The translations under genes were made by a program, and so were the position numbers. This document shows positions 6,901 to 7,972 of a stretch of 7,972 nt of DNA, piece by piece. The stretch comes from Methanobacterium sp. PtaU1.Bin242 (GTDB lineage: Archaea; Methanobacteriota; Methanobacteria; Methanobacteriales; Methanobacteriaceae), in contig MVQZ01000272.1 in assembly GCA_002067565.1 (NCBI GenBank), positions 1 through 7,972 on the forward strand. Reading direction: 5' to 3'. Each line of letters starts with the position of its first letter. Position 1 is the stretch's first letter. The notes beneath the pieces were generated by a model. That model worked only from the letters and a program-made list of their open reading frames with translations, was not told the DNA's origin and ran no database searches.

Positions 6901-7008
6901 GTAAACACCCTGGTTAACCAACTAGACGGCACAATAGAACTCAACAGAACAAACGGAACACAATTTACCATCACATTCCAAGAGTTAACATACAACAAAA
7001 GAGTTTAA
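3994..7008 (+). CDS. Soluble hybrid sensor histidine kinase (REC-PAS x5-HisKA_2-HATPase_c)
   Basis: Cytosolic signal-transduction kinase of 1004 residues without membrane segments; numbering is from the GTG at 3994. A receiver domain (about 1-122) has the acidic pocket E9-D10, phospho-acceptor D54, T82 and K104-P. Five PAS domains follow (about 132-250, 272-392, 408-527, 532-660, 668-786), most closing with the PAC-type D-I-T-E-R-K or similar helix start. HisKA_2 (about 798-875) carries the H-box IHHRVKNNLQ with H808/H809. HATPase_c (about 900-996) has the N-box N917, the G1 motif DNGIGI (D948, G950, G952) and G2 around G966. All catalytic residues are present. The REC is N-terminal, so it may take phosphate from another kinase and gate this one; no partner regulator is adjacent. 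Signals sensed by the PAS domains are unknown. TTG 3988 is the longer alternative start, but GTG gives the usual MKSKILIIEDE opening and fits the TATA position. Confidence 0.93.
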   Translation: MKSKILIIEDESIEAKDLKESLKSFGYDVVGIASTGDEAINMVAELKVDLVLMDVVLKGRIDGIEAAENIWEEFNIPVVYLTSHTEENRFNRTKLTSTYGYLIKPVNKTDLKNTIEIALYKHRKEGSLKHNEALFKTMLDSAPLAILLTIGTEEKVEFINSRFTEIFGYTIEDIPDVTHWWPLAYPDPKYRQKIKQIWTNRVKKAVQNQTEIEPVEAEVTCKDRTVRIVEAKLSSIGEKNLVFFTDITENKKGEEKRRKGEERRKRGEAALKKSEERFRAVAESAVDAIITTDIKGNIKYANKSLKTIFGYSLGELTGKPLPILMPKINRENYLKELKKFNKSGEHRLIGKKVTTTGLKKDGTEFPFEMSLAAWKSGNKTYFTSIIRDITERKKAENELKTINKALKKRDMEFRHFIDDAPVAIAMFDRQMRYIAASKRWIGDFNLKSIKLQGRSHYDIFPEITDELKEIHRHALAGSIFYGEDDKFVRADGTIQYLRWEVHPWYLSSDDIGGIIIFSEDITERKTAEEELKSNQWRLEMSMEIANLAYWEYNIEEDIFTFNDKFYSLYSTSASKEGGYQMSSAEYATRFVPPEEQVLVGEEVAKAIESDNPNYSSTTQHSIIRRDGERRFIIVRIRTRLDKNGQKIGTNGVNQDVTELLKAEKALKESEEKYKTLFQSDPDYTILVGMDGVLLDVNRAAEQITGLLKDELIGRHFMELEIFPKEDLGMHNEMFSHLSKGEYISPYESRIYDKEGKIRWVETLLTIIMKDEEPDSILIINNDITKRKRDDDVIKASLKEKEILLKEIHHRVKNNLQIIYSLLDLQEDYVKENSTAVNVLNESQNRVLAMSLIHETLYQSKDLSLINFSEYIKNLTSNLFYSYGSKSNITQIINVEQIYLNIETSVPLGLIITELVSNSLKYAFPEDKSGKISVKLVNKHGEFELTLEDNGIGIPEEINFNTESTLGLRLVNTLVNQLDGTIELNRTNGTQFTITFQELTYNKRV
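4747..4809 (+). repeat. Three 21-base units coding a charged heptad linker in the kinase
   Basis: Between PAS1 and PAS2 the kinase has three consecutive seven-residue units, KGEEKRR, KGEERRK and RGEAALK, coded by purine-rich 21-base stretches (4747-4767, 4768-4788, 4789-4809). The first two are close copies at DNA level (GGTGAGGAAAAAAGGAGA and GGTGAAGAGAGAAGGAAA). The third keeps GGTGAAG and then diverges. This looks like a tandem duplication inside the signalling helix. Whole heptads keep the coiled-coil phase. Confidence 0.6.
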
Positions 7009-7019
7009 ATCTTAAATAT

Positions 7020-7068
7020 GCATTAAGCGCTTTATTGATCATATAAGATTAGTGCTTAATTTTAATGC
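7020..7068. terminator. Hairpin between convergent genes, possible two-way terminator
   Basis: ATTAAGCGCT (7022-7031) pairs with AGTGCTTAAT (7051-7060) over 10 bp with one G-U, around a 19-base loop. An alternative pairing of GCATTAA (7020-7026) with TTAATGC (7062-7068) is possible. On the plus strand TTTT tracts follow (7060-7063 and 7069-7072). On the minus strand T content after the stem is modest. It lies in the 72-base gap between the stops of the kinase and the SpoIIM-like gene and probably ends both transcripts. Confidence 0.55.
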
Positions 7069-7080
7069 TTTTAATAATAA

Positions 7081-7972
7081 TTAGCTTATCATGTGTTCTG
7101 CTAATGGAATAGAGATATTAGCTTCAATTATTGCTGCGATGAAGATTAAAATTATTGCGATTATAAATAATATTAGTGAATCTCTAAATTTCAAATAATT
7201 CGCTCTTAATATACTATTAATCTGTCCTGTTAGGGGTTTGTCCCTTTTTATATGTAATCCTCCCCCTATTATATTCATTGCGGTGATTAAAAGTTTGAAT
7301 CCTGCAGCTGTTGCTATTATAATACCTGATAGTTCGAATATTCCATGAGGAAGTATGTAAAAAATAGTATCTATAGGATCTTTAACAGAAATAAACCCAA
7401 AAACAAGTGCGACTCTTACGAGATTGAATATGCTAATAATTCCAAAGGAAATTCCACCAACATAACATATTAAAATAACATTTGTACTGTTGTTTAGGAA
7501 TATGGAAAATGTTGTTAACGGTTCATTATGACCTGATGTATAGTAATAGTATAAGTTTATCATGGAATGGCTGAAATTACTGGATAATAGAGTACCAATA
7601 CCCCCTATAAGTACTGATACGAAAAATATTGCTGATGAAGTGATTATAAACATTTTATTCCGATTAAAAAGTTTTACAAAATACTTTTTATATTCCCCTT
7701 GAAATTTATTATTTAATAAATTTTTTACAGTATCCTCCTCATTTTCAGCAATAACACCCCCTACTATTGCTGATATTAGCATTAAAATTAAAAAAAAGGA
7801 GTACTTAAAAAAATATCCTTTCCACATTGCAAATAATACAATGCTTAATATTAAACCATAGTATATACTATGCTTAATTTTATTTTCCTTTGAAACCCAG
7901 GCCACAATCAAGCCTCCTAAAAATATGAAAAATAATAATATTAATGTGAAATTGATGAAATAGATATGTTGC
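7081..7972 (-). CDS. SpoIIM-family (DUF95) membrane protein with N-terminal extension, 5' end outside window
   Basis: Multi-pass membrane protein. The SpoIIM signature PHGIFELSG (complement of about 7324-7350) sits before a helix ending AAGF. The SpoIIM part begins near the strand-wise 7674 (KLFNRNK) and has about five membrane segments. In front of it lie two or more further helices and a charged stretch (GGVIAENEED), reminiscent of small archaeal membrane proteins of the DUF5518 type (tentative). The frame stays open for 20 codons from a TTG at 7911 to the window edge, and these codons make a continuous hydrophobic helix (LILLFFIFLGGLIVAW), so the gene is probably cut by the edge. The alternative is a start at GTG 7905, which has AGGAGG 7 bases upstream and gives 274 residues. 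In Bacillus SpoIIM acts with SpoIID/SpoIIP in wall remodelling; archaeal members have no established role. Confidence 0.8.
   Translation of the reverse strand, partial: QHIYFINFTLILLFFIFLGGLIVAWVSKENKIKHSIYYGLILSIVLFAMWKGYFFKYSFFLILMLISAIVGGVIAENEEDTVKNLLNNKFQGEYKKYFVKLFNRNKMFIITSSAIFFVSVLIGGIGTLLSSNFSHSMINLYYYYTSGHNEPLTTFSIFLNNSTNVILICYVGGISFGIISIFNLVRVALVFGFISVKDPIDTIFYILPHGIFELSGIIIATAAGFKLLITAMNIIGGGLHIKRDKPLTGQINSILRANYLKFRDSLILFIIAIILIFIAAIIEANISIPLAEHMIS

Noticed and set aside
6684..6998. Minus-strand open frame of 104 codons opposite the kinase ATPase domain
   Set aside because: It is antisense to the HATPase_c motifs and has no recognisable domain; it mirrors the coding bias of the real gene.

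Overview
The window reads as an AT-rich chromosomal segment of a methanogenic archaeon, most likely Methanobacterium or a close relative (inference from gene types, not from a search). The signs are a tRNA gene without an encoded CCA, archaeal box A/TATA-like promoters with oligo-T ends, GTG and TTG starts, and a large soluble REC-PAS-HisKA_2 kinase of the kind common in methanogens. No rRNA, insertion sequence, integrase or CRISPR array is visible.

Left part (1-2874), all on the minus strand. In transcription order it holds a coiled-coil protein of unknown function (2338-2874), a stand-alone Cas4/RecB-like PD-(D/E)XK nuclease with a four-cysteine Fe-S signature (1552-2217), tRNA-Gln(UUG) (1388-1459), and an ATP-grasp ligase (223-1374, probably starting at 1362). 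The tRNA and the ATP-grasp gene are only 13-28 bases apart with no terminator between them, so they probably form a tRNA-mRNA dicistron. A hairpin plus T7 tract follows the ATP-grasp gene. At the left edge a perfect 22-base palindrome and a second dyad lie just upstream of a possible minus-strand gene start at position 12.

Right part. A divergent intergenic region (2875-3158) separates the minus block from a plus-strand gene for a secreted zinc-dependent phospholipase C-like protein (3159-3752), which keeps the full set of zinc ligands. A 241-base spacer with a nested hairpin and a possible 22-codon ORF leads to a 1004-residue soluble histidine kinase (3994-7008; REC, five PAS, HisKA_2, HATPase_c), probably read from a leaderless GTG start. 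A hairpin between convergent genes follows. The last gene, on the minus strand, is a SpoIIM-family (DUF95) membrane protein whose reading frame stays open to the right edge, so it is probably 5'-truncated by the window and carries an extra N-terminal membrane domain.

There is no single obvious pathway. Two genes are envelope-directed (secreted phospholipase-like enzyme, SpoIIM membrane protein) and flank a cytosolic sensor kinase, but separate promoters and spacing argue against one operon. The observations most worth following are the tRNA-Gln/ATP-grasp dicistron, the secreted PLC-like enzyme in an organism expected to have ether lipids, and the extended SpoIIM protein.
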